A stretch of 64,000 nt of DNA from Brevipalpus yothersi (GCA_003956705.1 QZCP01000832.1:5633-69632), one strand, 5' to 3'. Numbered from the stretch's first letter, positions 28,101 through 43,294 are shown. The notes: generated by a model from the sequence alone, not told the origin. Program-made: numbers and translations.

Positions 28101-29933
28101 CATGGAAAATTTTTTCAGATCTCCATAACCATTGAACTCTGACCTACCAAATTCGATAGTTTTCAGGTCAAAATTAGCGACATTGAGACATATGAGCGGA
28201 TTTTTTCGAAGGTTTTCCAGAATTTTTCTACTGGATCTTATAAAATCTGAAATTCATTGTCGAATAGACTAGCAAAGCAAGAATTTCCATGAAAATATCA
28301 GATTTGATATGAAAAATAGGAATTCGTTCCAATTCGAGCAAAAGTTTATGGCACACATGCGCATCCCCCAGGAAGACAACGATTAGATTTTCGAGCATAT
28401 CTCGAAGGTCATGAGGTTCTGAATCCTAAAAATTTGGGTTATTAATGAGAAAAGTATACTCTTGGACTGTGAGAATTTTTGAAATAAGCGAGTGTCTGAA
28501 TTCTGATGAATTTCAGTTCAAACATAGACCAATTCAAATATTGTACATAAAAATATTGAGGCCTTTAGAACTTTGCTCTAATCGTTCGCAAACAATTTTT
28601 TTCTCATGGAATTCAGTTTTCCTTGATCAAAATGCATCAATTATCTAGGTCATATTGAGGAAAACTGACCAGAATGCTCTTTTCCTCCTCGATGACAGTT
28701 TCAACAGAGCATTTTGAATTTTGTGCGGAGCATTTTATTGATTTTTCTTGAAACTAGACCTGATCTAACGGTCGTAATTTTTTTTCCACTCATGATTTTC
28801 GATTTTTCTTTTCCTCATTCTGAATCCAAATCTATATTCTGCCCGCTTACGAAAAATCAGAGCTCTATCCCAATCCTATCATAACAAGTCTAAAAACTTA
28901 TTTGCCAACCTAATACCATAACACTGGATAGTAATGATGCGGATAGAGATTCAGACTGACATCATGGTTATTACATCCTGTGTTCTCGATAGCAGATGAA
29001 CTGATGCTATTGGTACCAGGAAAGAGGGTAAAAGATGTGAATTTCAGTGCCCTAAGGCCTTGACTTATGGTTTTCAATGTTTATTTGGTAAGGCAGCTAT
29101 TGTTATTTTCTCAATCATACCGGAAACTCTGGTAAATAATGGAAAGAGAGAGAAAGCGAAAGACATGAAGAGATCTGAACACTCTGTCTATCTGTAGAAT
29201 ACAATTCAATTTGGTAACCAGAAGAACAATCCATGGCCATCAATAAGCATCTTCAACTGATCAAGAGAAAAAAACCTTATACACTAGCCGGTAGTAGGGC
29301 AAAAAAACTTATGTAAAAAAAATATTCCAATCTGTCTCTCAGGCTCTGATGTTCATCACCTCTGGACATTATTCCTCTCTTTCTTTCTCTCACACACACA
29401 ATCACGGTCTTTGATCTTCGCTTTTTTTCTTCTTCCCAATGCTATAGTGTGGATTGTTTTTTTTTTTGCTTCTTCTTCCTCTCGATTTTCTCACTCTATC
29501 TACAATCCATCACCATAAATGATGCGTAGTATTCACATACATGGGACAGTCCAGGGCTCAAATATTCTATGTGTTGACTGGAGCCGATTGCTCAGCATCC
29601 CTAACAAGCATCAACATGGGAAAACAAGCACAGTATTGTGCTGTGTCAAGTGACTAACAATTAATTCACTTTCTTTTTTTCTCTCTCTCTCTTATCCTTA
29701 GTTTCTACTTGTATTGTTCTTATTTCTATTGTTGGTATTTTGCCATTCTATTTCTTTCCTCTCTCCTTTTGTTGATCCATTTGTGTAAAGATGTCTGTCC
29801 ATTCACCATTGTCCACAATTTGATTCAACTCTCCTCGGGACTTTCTTAATCTTACATCGATTATCGACTAGTTTCTTCACTTTTACCCAATATTCCTGTG
29901 TGTTCCTTTTCTATCCAATATTGTATTCTTGCT

Positions 29934-29982
<49 letters not shown>

Positions 29983-31480
29983 GCGATAATCGCCATTAGT
30001 CTAGAAATACTTTTGGGTGCGAAAAGAACGGCGGAACAAGTATGGACAACAACAACAACAACAACAGGAACATAGGTCCATGCAATTTGGACAAAATCAT
30101 GAAGAAAAGATACATGCTCTTTGTCGACAAAATTTCTCATTCCATTGATGACACCCTGGGTAATGGCTATTCTGTCTCATCATGCTGAATAGATAGTTGG
30201 ATCTAAATAATGATCAACATGTTAATCAAATCAACTGAAAGTCATTCACTTTACTCTGTCTTCTTTTCTTGTATTCGAGCACGATCCGGGTATAGAAAGT
30301 GCTGATGACGGAAGTGTTCTGGAAAGAAGAATTAAGAAGCCAATCTTGGTGTCTCATTCTCAGCCAATGGCCACCTTTTTGAGATTCCGATCATCATCCC
30401 AAAGAGGATATTCATGAGCTTAATTGATATGGCTTAAACAGAATTCGATTTTTACGCTTATACACTACTGTACTCATGTACTCGAGGAATTCAAGTCATT
30501 TTGGTATCTGAATACTTGTGTATTGCTTTGAATAGAAGATTGAATTATCATGTATCATGGAGTATTGGAACTGTAGTTTAGAGAACCTATCGACTGACTA
30601 TATATTTTCAGATTGAGCCTTTTGTTCAATCTGTGCAAAAATAAATATTTCCTCTGCATCATCTAGAGACTATCTATTGTAGACCAAAAACTGAGTAAAA
30701 ATTGGATGAATTTATTCGGAAAAATTTGGATGGGAATCAATACCATTGATGGATGGTCAATTTTTTCAAAGCCAAAATTTGACTGGAGCTATCGACTCAA
30801 AACTAGACTTAAGTATATAGATCATTTAGATTATCAATTTCGAGTATAAATCTAGGAATTTGGTAGAAAAAGGATCAAAATTAGTTTTATGGTATCCATA
30901 GTGCATTACTCTATTGTACAGAAGTACTGAAGTCTAATGAATCAAATTGCTTGCTTGCGTAAGTGAAATTTGTTTGTCCATCAAATTTAAGCTCTATTCT
31001 ATTCTCATGAATGAATCACGATCATTAAATGATGGAAAGAGAGAAAAAGAAAGAGAAAGAGACTATAATAGCTGACTGTTATGGTATATGTGCTGATTGA
31101 ATAGCAGAAACAAATGGAATATCAAGCAAAATAGTGGACAGAAAGTGAAAGTTTCTGTCTCACATATCTTCATGCTGGATTGTTTTGGTATCAATTGCCA
31201 TGAGATAAGCAAAAACTGCCACCGAAATCAGATTATCTCCATAGACTTGGACACCCTATCGTAGGTAAGCCAATTTTGTTCTCCCATTGGTAAGGCGAGC
31301 TTTGATAGCTCTAGAAATGTGTATATATATAGCCAACAGAGTGAAGCTAACTTGACCTTATTGATTCAGATCGAGCAATATCATGTCAATAGATTTGTTC
31401 AACAAAGCTTTTGCGCTGAGGCCACGTCAACGAAAAGAAGGCAAAGAAATTCGATTGGAAAAGAATCTTCTTCTCCTTTG

Positions 31481-31535
<55 letters not shown>

Positions 31536-34500
31536 CTTATTCTTCTTCTTCTTCCTTCTCTTATTCTTCGTAGCCATTCTTTTTCTAGTTGAACAAAGTC
31601 TATGGAAGCATGATACATCAGGCCAACTGAGAAGTGTATAGAGAAAGAGAGAGAGAGAAGAGATGAAATCGGAAGACTATTGACACATAATCAGCTAAAA
31701 GATGCATGAGATTTAATATAGCCACGATGGTTTGTTTTGGAGGAAGTCGATTCTTTTTCTCAGAACAAATCTGCAGCATTTGGGACAACAAAAATAAAAT
31801 CTTTGATAGATAGATATATATACAGGATGACTGTGTGTATGTGTGTGTGTCTATGTGTGTCTATGTGCTCCTAGATCACAATTAAAGTAAACAATATTCA
31901 ATCTCAATCCCATCTATAGCTACTCTTATTCTCCTTTTGCCTTTCAACTCTCACTCAATTCTGATAGATAAATATACTTCTTGTTTTCTCATGGTTACTT
32001 CCTATTCCTTTTTCCTACTTTATTCACGGCTCCATGAATCTTTATTCTTTCTCTTTTTTCTGGTTTTCTTTTGATGTTCAGTTTCTCTCGTTTTTTTATC
32101 TCTCTATTCCGTTCGAAAATGTTCAGTTTCTTAATTTATAAGAAGTGATCTACTGCTTGATATTTTATTTTCTTAGCTGCTGGAAAGAATAGTATACATA
32201 GTGTAATGGATCTCAAAATTGTTGCTAACCATAAGAATCGGGAAGTGAGTTGATAAAATCGGTAAATCAACTGTACTTAAGTATACCAAATACTTATCCA
32301 ATCAATATTCATGATTTTTTATAGCTCATTTTTTTCCTATTCTTTCAACTTCCTCCCATTAAACAGTGGCTGAACATGTGTCCAGCTAAGCTGAGTATCC
32401 AATATTCACCATAAATAAATCCTTATAGTCGATAAAAAATCAATATGAGGTACCCTACAGTGTGTATAGTGTGTACATGAGGTAAGATCTGGGACTAAGG
32501 GCGATCAGTAGTTTATGAAGGGGCCCATCAATAAGATTTGGATTGGTTTATTTCACTCTCATTCGGATTAAGTGTGATCACTTTCAAACCAAATCTGATG
32601 CTTCAATCAATGCCATACAATGACATACACATGTACATTGACTTATATAGAGATTGGCTCATGTTCTTATTGTTGTGTGTGTGTACATGTTCAATGATAA
32701 ACATTCACACACAATTCATTTTATTCAACTCTTGTGTCCATGATACTTCTTTCCAGCATATAGAGGTAGTTTTCATCTAATCCAATATGACCAAGCTCAG
32801 ATTACAATATATGAACAATCCATGAACCCAACGAGTAGTACATATAATCCTCATAAAGCAATGGATTCCAGTGGAAGAGGAGAAGAAGGGTGAAAATTTT
32901 CTGCCAATACTCGTGGAAAAGGCATGGCCTATGTTATCACATGGAATTCATATCAAAAAGACTTGGAGGATAATCTGAATGACTAGAAGAGCAACTTGGG
33001 CTGATTTTCTCTTCTTAGAATAATTTCGGGTTAGAAAAAAGAAGAAGGTAAAGAAGAAGAAGAAAAAACGGATGAACCTCAAGTATTCTGAGAGCCCAGG
33101 CGAGAAAAAAAATTCTGAGGCAATATTGCGAAATTATGTCCATGAGATATCCTAGTTGCGAAATAAATCACAAGCAGGCCATTCTACTGTTATATTCTGA
33201 GGGATAAACTAGTGTTGCAAAAGATGAAGTCCAGTATAACCTCAGAAAAAGGATGTAGTTTCATATATAAAGTCTTACAAAAGTGTTCCTCTTAGACTAA
33301 AAAGTTTTTTACATTTCTCTTTTCAAGATCACGATCAAGTAGAATCAAAAACTGGAAATAAAAAAAGATTGATATGAGACCAGAATGTCAAACTGAGTGG
33401 TGCAGCATATTTTTTGGTGATATAAACCAGTCTTTTGAAAATAGTAAGGAAAAAGAAGAGAAGAGATCCTTTTGCTTTCTATAAGGTACTGAGCATCGAA
33501 AGTTTTTGCTAGCATGTGTAAAATTTGACATGTTTTATTCGTTCTCTTTTTCTCTCTCTCTCTGCTACACAAACTGTTGTCAGGTGTCAAAAAAATTGGA
33601 GATGTTACACTGAAGAATAACTTGTCGCTTGGACATGAATTTGTCAAAGCATCGCCTTACTCATCTTTCTCTCTCTCTCTCTTATACTGGCTGATGCCTT
33701 GTATTCCTTGTATTCCTTCTATTATGTGTCCCACAGAATGGCAGCCACTCTTCATTGATTACTTTCACCCAATCATTTTGTCTCTTATATATCAAATTGG
33801 TGAGCGTGTGAATGAAGATAAGATAAATGTTATAACGTCTCATGTATCTTCAGCTCATTAGCTACTTAGCTAAGAAGGAGAGAGATAACTTTCTTCCTCT
33901 TGTTTGGTCTCCACAATTCTCCGAAATGTTCTCTCTTCCGAAAGATGAAATTGAAGATGCTCTTCAAATTTTATGGTATACCATTAGCCACTTATTCAGA
34001 GCTTAAGATGCAATAGATTCTAACTGATATTGGTCGGAGAAACTTGATGGATTGTCATCTTAAAATAGAAAAATTTGAACAAATTCAATTGTTGGAAATA
34101 GAAGAACGAGATGAACATTTCAGTAGTAGTCAAAATTTTTTCTCAACAAAGATGAGTTGATTTTAGTGTTCATAAATTTGATAAAACAGTCCAGACAATC
34201 TGATTGTGAAAATTACATTTTTCTTCTTCATTCTGTCTATTTCATTTGATTCTCTTGTTCTTCTCCGATATAAGTCTATTTTTGAACTGTCCAGAAACAA
34301 AATGAAAAATGTCAGACATTGAACATGTTTCACGCCAATATGATTTATAATCGATGAGAAAAGCTTCACTTTAAACTCTTATCGTGATGCTCAAGACATA
34401 ATCTATTCTAGGACACAAGTGTTGAAAAACATCAAAGATCAAGGGAAAATTTTGAAACAAAAATACTGGGAAATGAAGAAAAAGTCAATTTTGTTCTTGT

Positions 34501-37500
34501 ATTCTTGGGAAAGAACATGAGTATACTTGCTCATCATTGAGATTTATTTTGTCCTTGTCTGTACTACCTTGCTCTTAGAATACTTTTAATCAAACTTTCA
34601 GAGCATCTTAGCTGAAGCTCGGATGAATGCCAGAGTTTAATTAAACTGATTATGGAATTTGAAAAATCTCCCGGCTAGAGAACCTGTATTGCGTAATTTT
34701 CCGGGCGATTTGAATCATTTTGCAATGCATAATATTGATCAACATAATCCAATGAAGTATTTTCTTGGTTCATCAAGCCATACTACAGGGATGTTGAAAT
34801 CTTTTGCAACTTTTTTGACTCAATGAAAAAGAGGAAAGTAAGAAAGTAATACATGTACACCTACTCACAATCATGTTCACTCTAGAATTCATGAGGTTTC
34901 TCAACTTAATTGATAATGAATTATCAATAGTGAACGGATACAGAAAAAAAGGCTTATGTATACGAGTTCCAAATGATTTCCCTCATGATCAGGTACAGGC
35001 CGACTTCGAAAGATCATAAGCAAAAAAAAATAAATTCATCTTCTTACAGATTTATTTACTCACATGATCAAGTATCTAGGAATAGAGTAGCTGCTATACT
35101 TCCATGTGCTCGGCGAAAAAAGAACTTATCATGAGATCAAATATAAAGCTGATAAAATAGGTTCAAAAGATACTAAATTCATCACTTCATCATGGTAGAG
35201 TAGGGTAAAGAAAAATCTCTCCCATCTCGAGAGGCTATCTGGGAAGAGAGAGAGAAAGAGAAAGAGAAACGAAGAGAAAAAAAGAGCATGGAAAAAGAAA
35301 TACCATAGAAATATTTCATCGACGATTGATCACATTGACGAGATTGAGAATAAGTAATCAGTATTGGCCATTGGAAAAGCTTCTCCTTCCTCTTCCTTGT
35401 ATGGATGCTGATTGAAGATCAAGCTGCCTGAGGAGCTTGCAGAGTAAACCAATCAAACTAACTAGCATCAAAATGGATGGTCCTCAAAATGGTGAACACT
35501 ATTGATGTTATATACATTGATCGAAGAGAGAGAGAAAGAAAGACGTGAAAAGAGATAAATAAAATGAAGAATCTATTTTCTCATGGTAAAGTGACCAGTA
35601 TTCTGGGGACATTTCAAAATGTGAATGTAAAGACATGTGGAATAAAGGTCACGTCCAAGAGAAAGGTTTTTCTTGCTCTTTCTCACTGGTTAAGTGTTAT
35701 GAAGATGAGCTGGATAAGAGCTGGAACCAGCAGAACTTTGCAAGTTGGTATAGTTGCACAGTGTTTGTGGGAATACAGTTTTCATTTGTAAATGGTGTAT
35801 CAGCAGTAGAACCTTGTGGAGGCGAATTTTTTCGCTTATAGCTCTGATTTTTCGCCAGTTTACACTGGCTGACTACTCATGGGAATCAATCAGGCAATCT
35901 TTATAAGAATTGATCTGAAAGGCAACTAGAAAAAATTGGCAGTCCAAAGATGCTGTACAGTATCAATACGAGAACAAGAAAGTGGATGAGATGGTCAGTA
36001 GAGATGGAAGATGAAGAAATAGAATGGAAAGAAATAAGTTCAGAAAATTTTTTGGTAAAGAGAGGAAAAAAGAGAAAGAAAATTATTTTCCGGATGGATA
36101 CTGTTGACATGATCATTTCATTGTATGTCTTTTTCAATTTCCAAATGTAACTCCACTATGTGTATGATATTTTTTTCGATTCTTTTTGATCATGAAAGTG
36201 GACTCAAAATCATGGAATTCAACAATCAATGAGTCAGAAAGAAGAGAAATACTTATTCTCTTAACTCCTTCCTTGGAATGTTGAATGATATCTTCCAAGT
36301 TATGAGTTTTTTTACATGCACACACACAGAGCAGTGGTTGAAAGAATGCAAAATCCTGAACACAGAACCAATCAACTCGAGGACTTACGAGCATGAGCTC
36401 CAAATCTTTCCAGAAAAAGTCCATGTGAAATGATTTCTGACCAGTAACATGATCTATGGTGTGGGTAAACTCTATGGTCCTGGCTATTATTATCATGATC
36501 ATCATCCATTCTGTTGGAAATAATACACATGCACACACAGTCTCCACAGAATGACTACATTTGCAATGGCTCTTCAGAGAGCCATAGGCTTTGTCGATTT
36601 TAGATCCAAGTAAACGAGGTGAGAAGAAGTATGAGTGGGCCAAAAAGCCAGATAGAAGTCCATCCATAGACTTTCGCTTTTTCACTTGTCAACTTTGGAA
36701 TCAATGAAGTGGAATATTTGCAAAGCAAAGTGAATATCAATGCGAAAAGTACAACATTTAAGAAGTTTAGAGTCAGAGAATTATGGTGAAGATAAGCAAA
36801 GCTTCCGTTAAACTCAGTTGACATTAGAAAATACAACAAGCACCAGAGACTGATTGTATTCTCCTGGTTTTAAGTATAAAATCTGAAACAAAATGATACA
36901 TGAAGCTATAAACACTAGATCAAACTATTCTTGTGCAGAATATTTCCAATACTGGGGATTGGTTTTGCTCACTTTGACATGGAAAAAGATTTTCTCCAGT
37001 TAAAGATGCAACTCTAGTCACGAGATTTTGATAAACACATTTTAATGATGTGCATCTGACAAAAATGTATACTCATAAAAGTCAGAGGGTTCTCAAAATT
37101 CAGAATGTCATAATGACAAAAGTTGTGTATATTGTCAGAAAGATTAGCTTTTCAATCCAAAAGCGGAACCGACTAGATTCATAATGCATACGCTCTTCAG
37201 CGATAATGTGCAAAATATTCCCTTGATTACCGTGTTGTTGAGTGAATGTGTAGCAAAAAGACTCGAAAATGAACATAATTGCCTTTTGATTTCACTACAG
37301 TTACACTGTATGTGTGATGTAATCAAAAGGCAATCATATTGTTGCCATTATATTACTTAATAATGATGATAATAATAATAATCACAATAAAATTGATAAT
37401 AAAACTGTGAAAGTGGCAACAACAGTTTCTTCTACTTACCAATTGATTTTCTTGAGGCTCTGTTGGGCTGATTTTTATACTCGCTCGTTGAGGAGGATCT

Positions 37501-38474
37501 AGAATAAGAGAAGCAAAAAGAAGAAGAAAGAGAAAGAGAAAAGAATTGAACATTAGAGAAAATGTTACAAATAGGGATAGAATATGGTAAATGTGTAGAT
37601 GTGTGTTATTGATAAAGAGTTAGACTGGGTGGCAAAGTGGTGAGAATATTGTTGATCCACATTCACACATATATAGACGCATGAACACAAATGAGAAGCT
37701 GTCATGACTTCAGTCAGCAATTAATCATGATGATATTGGCCTTTGGGATGCCAGTGCATTTCGAAACGTGTGGAAGTATGCGTAGAGTGTAAAGAAAGGG
37801 AAAGTGAGAGGAATACTCTGCCTTTTATTGTAAATCCTGCGAATTGTGACTAACAGCATTCCAATTTGTAACCAAAGAGCAATAAACATGTCAGTAAGAG
37901 TGTGGGACTCGATTGATAGAATGAATGCTTCTACTTCACTTCACTTGGTTAGTATTTTTGGCTTCAATTTACTTTTCAATCTTATTATTATTATTCTTTG
38001 TCCTCCCCTCACATTCACATTTACATTGTTTACCTATCTCCCTTACGGTTTTTTGATATGGAAAAATTCTTCGATTTTCGAATGCATACACAGGTTCTTC
38101 TCTCTCTCTCCTTATCTCACTTTCTCTCTAAAATAGATTCGATTGTTTCCACCATAAACCAAACTCATCAGTTCCTCGATTCTTTCATTCATTTATTCTT
38201 CCATAGCATCTTCATTTCACACCCACACCATAATGTATGACAATCAATGATTGTGTTTGCGTAACACCTAACAAAGTTCTCTCCAAAATTTCCCAATATT
38301 TTACTGGGAGACACGATTCTTCTCCTGGACCATCATGCTCCCAATCAACAATGTCATTGTAGTTTTTAGGTTCCGATGATAATGGCTAGATCCTCTTTCA
38401 CTTAACACATCTTTCTTTCGCTCATTCAGCGTCTTTTATCCATTCAAACTTCTGATATATAAGTATAAGTATAT

Positions 38475-38517
<43 letters not shown>

Positions 38518-41500
38518 CTCAAGGAATACACACCAACTAAGGAAAGAATTTTGTACTCCTATTTCACCTAACATCCTCCACAAGCTCATCATCATAATTC
38601 ATTTTGATGGCCTACTATACACTATTCTTATTGGGAGTTTATCATCGCCTGATGCTAAAAAGGCTCTAGCAAAAGAAGAGAGAGAAAAAAGAGCATAGAA
38701 TGGAAGCAAAAATACAGAATATGAGACAGTGAATGTATATGTGTGAGTAAATCGAATTCCTCTTCTTTTTTGATCCAAACTATTTTGATAAACTGAATTT
38801 GTGTATGTGGTGAAGAAAAATGATATCCAACAATATGAATGAAATATCATGCATCGTCTCGGTCTCCATCTCGATACTATGTGACTTCCAGCTTCTTTTT
38901 TGCTTCTCATGATCTATTCGAAATCAGAAGATACATATACTCTTGAACAAGATTTCCTTTTTTCTCTCACCACATTCATGATGTTGCTGTAATGATCTTC
39001 TTCTACTTATTCTTTCTCATCTCATCAGATAGCTCAGTTGTTAGCCAAAAATATTTTGATTGTTTTTGTTTGTTTGTCTGATAATAATTGTGTGTGCAAA
39101 AACCTTTTTTTTCGGGGCCATGCTTCGTGTCTATCTTTCAATTTAATGAAACAATGCAATCATAATATGTCCCAAAGTGAAAGAGAGAGGCCAAAGTGAG
39201 ACAGTCCACAAGTATGAGGAAGAGAGAGAGATTAAAGGAACAGACCACGATGACAATAATGATCATCTTCTATTGATGTCTTCTCAGCCTATTCTTCCAC
39301 TATATTCCTCTATCTTCTCTCTCTATCTCCCTCCCTCTCTCTCTCCATTCTCATCATACACATACCTTCACTAAAACGTCGCTATCATCATCCAAAATAT
39401 GAAGGTCTCTCTCTCTCATACACATTGTCTGATGATTATATGGCACACACACATTCCAGCGTCAAACATGACCATGTCTGCCTGATGATAATAATATTAT
39501 TACAAAGCATCATGCTACCGAATACACAAGCAGCATTTCACACTCAAACTGACAGTCTCTTCAACTTGATGCTAGAATATATATATATATATTCTCAAGT
39601 GATCACTAAGAGAGAGTAGATGCCATAAGTTGGATGAATGTTGAGCATTGGGTTTCCAGATCAAAGTATGGGAGGATGTAGGAAGAGAGAGAGAGAGTGA
39701 GAGAGAGACAGAGAGAAAATAAAATGTCCTACAGCCTGTTTGACTTGACTTAATGGTCATAGAATCGATGAGAAATAGCTCTCCAGGGGGTGTGAAAGAG
39801 TGATGGCCGATTTTGGGAAGAATTATGCATCGGTTTTGCTGGAAGGTGGATAAAGGTTGGAAAGATGCTGGAACATCTTTCCTCTTTCTCTTCCTCTCTC
39901 TCTCTTCCCTATCTCCATCTCTTATCCACCCCTTTGCGAAAACATCTTTCTACTTTATCCTCCATCAATTGTCATGTTTTACCCGCCTCCCACTTTCATA
40001 TGGACCTCTTTTTCTCTCTCCTCTTCTCTCTGAATAGCATATGAAGAATGTTCAAATGAATCAAATAGGACTCAAGATTGCGGTCTCACGATCAAGGGAA
40101 CACTGAAGTGGCCTCGCATACTGTATTCACCGGAATTTTCATTCATCCTCATTGCTGCATCATGGGTATTGGATGAGGAGGCTGTGGGCAAATTACTTGA
40201 CTCTGAAGGATAGAGTAATGAAGCGAGAGGTAAATGATGATTCAAGTGATGCGGGTAAAAGCGATGTGAGCGATGATGGAGAAAGAATAGGAGAGGTAAA
40301 CGTTCTTCTCCAGAGATGTATGCATTTTGAATCCATTTCCCATGCATTTGAAGAGCGAGGCAGAGAAAAGGAGAGAGCAAAGTAAAATTCCATAGCAAAG
40401 AATCGAGCTTCATGATGTACTTCGATTCGAAGGAAGATGAATGAATGTAAGTTGTATGTTAAATCTCTCTCTCTCTCTCTCTCTCTTTCTATTGCCTCCT
40501 CCATTTGGCCTCCATGAGAGCTGTACGTGAAGTTATTCATTCATGATTTCACGATGATAAATGTTCTTTGAGATAAATTTGATTGCCTTCCTGTTCATCT
40601 GATTGTTCAAGTATATTTCATTGAACCTTCCATGTTATGGTCAAGTATTACCTCTAAAATTGTTTTATACTGTCATGCTTTGGACATGAATGGTCAACCT
40701 CTATCAGATTTTTACAAGCCATTCTTGATTTAATTACACAATCAATTGGTCGTTTTACCAAACACTAGTGGATATTCACCAAAAAAGGAAAGAATAACAT
40801 CTGTGGTGAAGTCACCCAGATTTTATCTCTCTGAAACTCTAACTGATAAACGCTGGAAAGACAGCATATACATAATAATGTGATAGTTGATTAATTTTCA
40901 CCTTATTTTGGCTAGATTATTCAACAGTACTCATTCACTAGATAGTATCAATACTTTGATTATTTGAGAGTGATAAATAAATCAGAACTGCTCAGCATTG
41001 AGGGATCCATTAAGATAGCGAATGCTATTTGAAACAAGCTCCTATCAATCAAAAAATAGTTTTCTCTTCGTTCAAAAGCACGAAAGTGTCTGATAAACAA
41101 CAAGTAAATACACATGTCCTACTCGCCAGTTTCAATGTCTAGATTCACGTCAAAATATCTCCCTCAAAACAGTAGCACCTGTATTCCCATCGAAATAAAT
41201 AGCTCAAAGGACTTTTCATCATGATAAGGTTTCGAATCAATAAAAATTAAGCCTTCCTCTTTGCTCTCACTTCCACTTGAATCACAAATTGTATGCTACA
41301 TCTGTGCACGTGTAGCAAAAAACTTTCCCTTTCTACTGTGAACTAGAACTGAATGTATTCCCTAACTTTAGGGTTAATGGGGTCCTTCAAAATACTCGTT
41401 CTCTATCAAAACTCGACTGAAAACATCATCCCAGAAGATTTCATGTGGAGATACAGAGAAAGAAAAACATCGGAGAGTCGATTTATTGAGAAGCTTTACC

Positions 41501-41624
41501 AAAGTCTAGCATGATGGATTAAATTTTATATCGTAAAGAAAACAAAATCCAGGAATCTCTCAGTATAAAGTTCAGTATCATGCTGCGAAAAGTGAAACAA
41601 AAAGATAGAAACAAACAAAAGAAT

Positions 41625-41696
<72 letters not shown>

Positions 41697-43250
41697 ATGA
41701 ATGGATCTCATTTCCAGTGAACTGAAACCAAAGTTGAAGATATTACTCTTGAGACTCAATAAGAGCGGTGAATATTTCCATTGACAAGCTATTATTTTTT
41801 GAACACAAAGTGATCAGTAGAACCAAATTTTCGCTCTTGCCATGGAGTAAGAGTGAGTGAAAGAGTTTGGGCAAGATATGTAGAGGAATAAAAAAACTAA
41901 ATCAAATGCAAAATTATTGCCATAACTTCATTACTCGATGGTGATGATTGTGAAAGTAACCGTGGAGAGAATATCTTTCACAGAAAAGTGGAAACCTTTA
42001 TGCAAAACATTTCCAATGCTCACATTGTTCTCATACACATACTCACACATACATTACATGGTAAGCTTATATTGAGTAAGGAACAAAGTTTTCATTCGAA
42101 ATGATTCTCTTAGATTTTATTTACAGAATGTTTTCCAATTCACTTTTCTCTTTCAAATAGTATCAACCAAGAAACTGAGAAAGAGAGAAGAAAAAAGAGA
42201 AAGAAGAAGGAGATGATGCGATAAGAAATGAAACTATCTTGACGCTATTGAAAAGTATCCACCATCATGATATTGGTCTCAGCAATGATGATAATGGTGA
42301 TAGCTTAGCAGAATAGTGAGAATAGTGAGGAAAAGAGAGAGAGAAAAAGAAAGAAAAGCAAAAAGATTTTGGATGTCATCAAATGTGAACGTACAGACAG
42401 AGAATGCTGTTTTGGTAAAAGGAGAAAGTGGAGCGAAAAAAGTGAGGAAGAAGAGAGAGAAAAAGGATTCTGAAGCTGGATGATACTTTGATGATCGTTG
42501 ATCTCATTCGGCAAAGCTCAAATGATGAGGGATGGACTGAAGACCATTCCTCGATTGTCTGACTGGATTCATGGTGTATAGAGAGGAAGAAAGAGAGAGA
42601 GAGTAAGAAAATATGAGGGCAAATCCATCGGGTCGCTTTGGACATTTGAGGAAGACGATGACTTATATATATACTCGATTGTTAAACAGGCTGTGGTGAT
42701 GAGGAAACTAGTGATGGGCAACATAAGATGCGGAAGAAGGTGAAGATGATCAAGACAAGATAATAAGGAAGAAAGAGAACAAGTCAGCATCCGGAGTGAT
42801 TCATACAGATGAATCTGACGTTCTGGTGGGTGGTCATGCTAGTGGATCCATTCTTTTCTTTCTTTTCCTCTCTGATAGCCTCTGATGTATACATATATAT
42901 ATATCTATGGCCAAGTTTGAGTCGGGTCGCCAATCATGAAGCCACCAAGATTATAAGAGAAAGTTTGACGATAAAAGTTGACTGGTCATATGCACGCAAG
43001 AGAATTTCGGAAGCTGGGTGAGTGGAATCATCTCTCAGGAAAAAAAAGAGTGTTCCAAAGAGTAGATGAAATAAGGATGAGAAAGTGATCGAAAGACGAA
43101 TATAAGAGAGAGAGAGAAAGGCGCAAAAAGTAAAAAAAATATAAGTGAAGAAAGAAGCAAAAAGCAGTAGTGTACAGAAGAAGAAGGATGATTCTACCAG
43201 AAAAATAACACTAACGATACTGTTACTTTGGAAGGTCCATCCCAGTGAAA

Positions 43251-43294
<44 letters not shown>

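Larger units (their letters stand above)
28009..28913. mobile_element. Mariner-like non-autonomous transposon
   Basis: The ends are inverted repeats. The left end reads TTAGGTTGGCAGATAAGT and the right end, reverse-complemented, reads TTAGGTTGGCAAATAAGT. Both continue TTTTAGACT, and weaker similarity runs on for about 70 bp. TA dinucleotides flank both sides (28007-28008 and 28914-28915), the target duplication expected of Tc1/mariner elements. TTAGGTTGGC ends are known from animal mariner subfamilies. The element is about 905 bp, shorter than the usual 1.3 kb. It has no frame resembling a DDD transposase, so it is a deletion derivative or MITE-like copy. It sits in the 26.5-kb intron. Confidence 0.85.
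10939..37439. other. Largest intron of the receptor gene (26.5 kb)
   Basis: It separates the 59-bp exon 8 from exon 9. It holds many (GA)n/(CT)n arrays, a mariner-like element (28009-28913), a (CAA)n run near 30048-30067 and an inverted repeat near its 5' end (37278-37334). None of the open frames inside shows a recognisable domain or a convincing exon pair, so I annotate no nested gene. Confidence 0.75.

Noticed and set aside
28445..28648. Open frame inside the mariner-like element, considered as a transposase remnant
   Set aside because: It lacks helix-turn-helix or DDD-type motifs of mariner transposases, and its length (67 codons) is far short.
35564..35841. Two overlapping plus-strand frames, one with several cysteines
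   Set aside because: No recognisable fold, no paired exons and mutually exclusive frames. They are likely chance ORFs.
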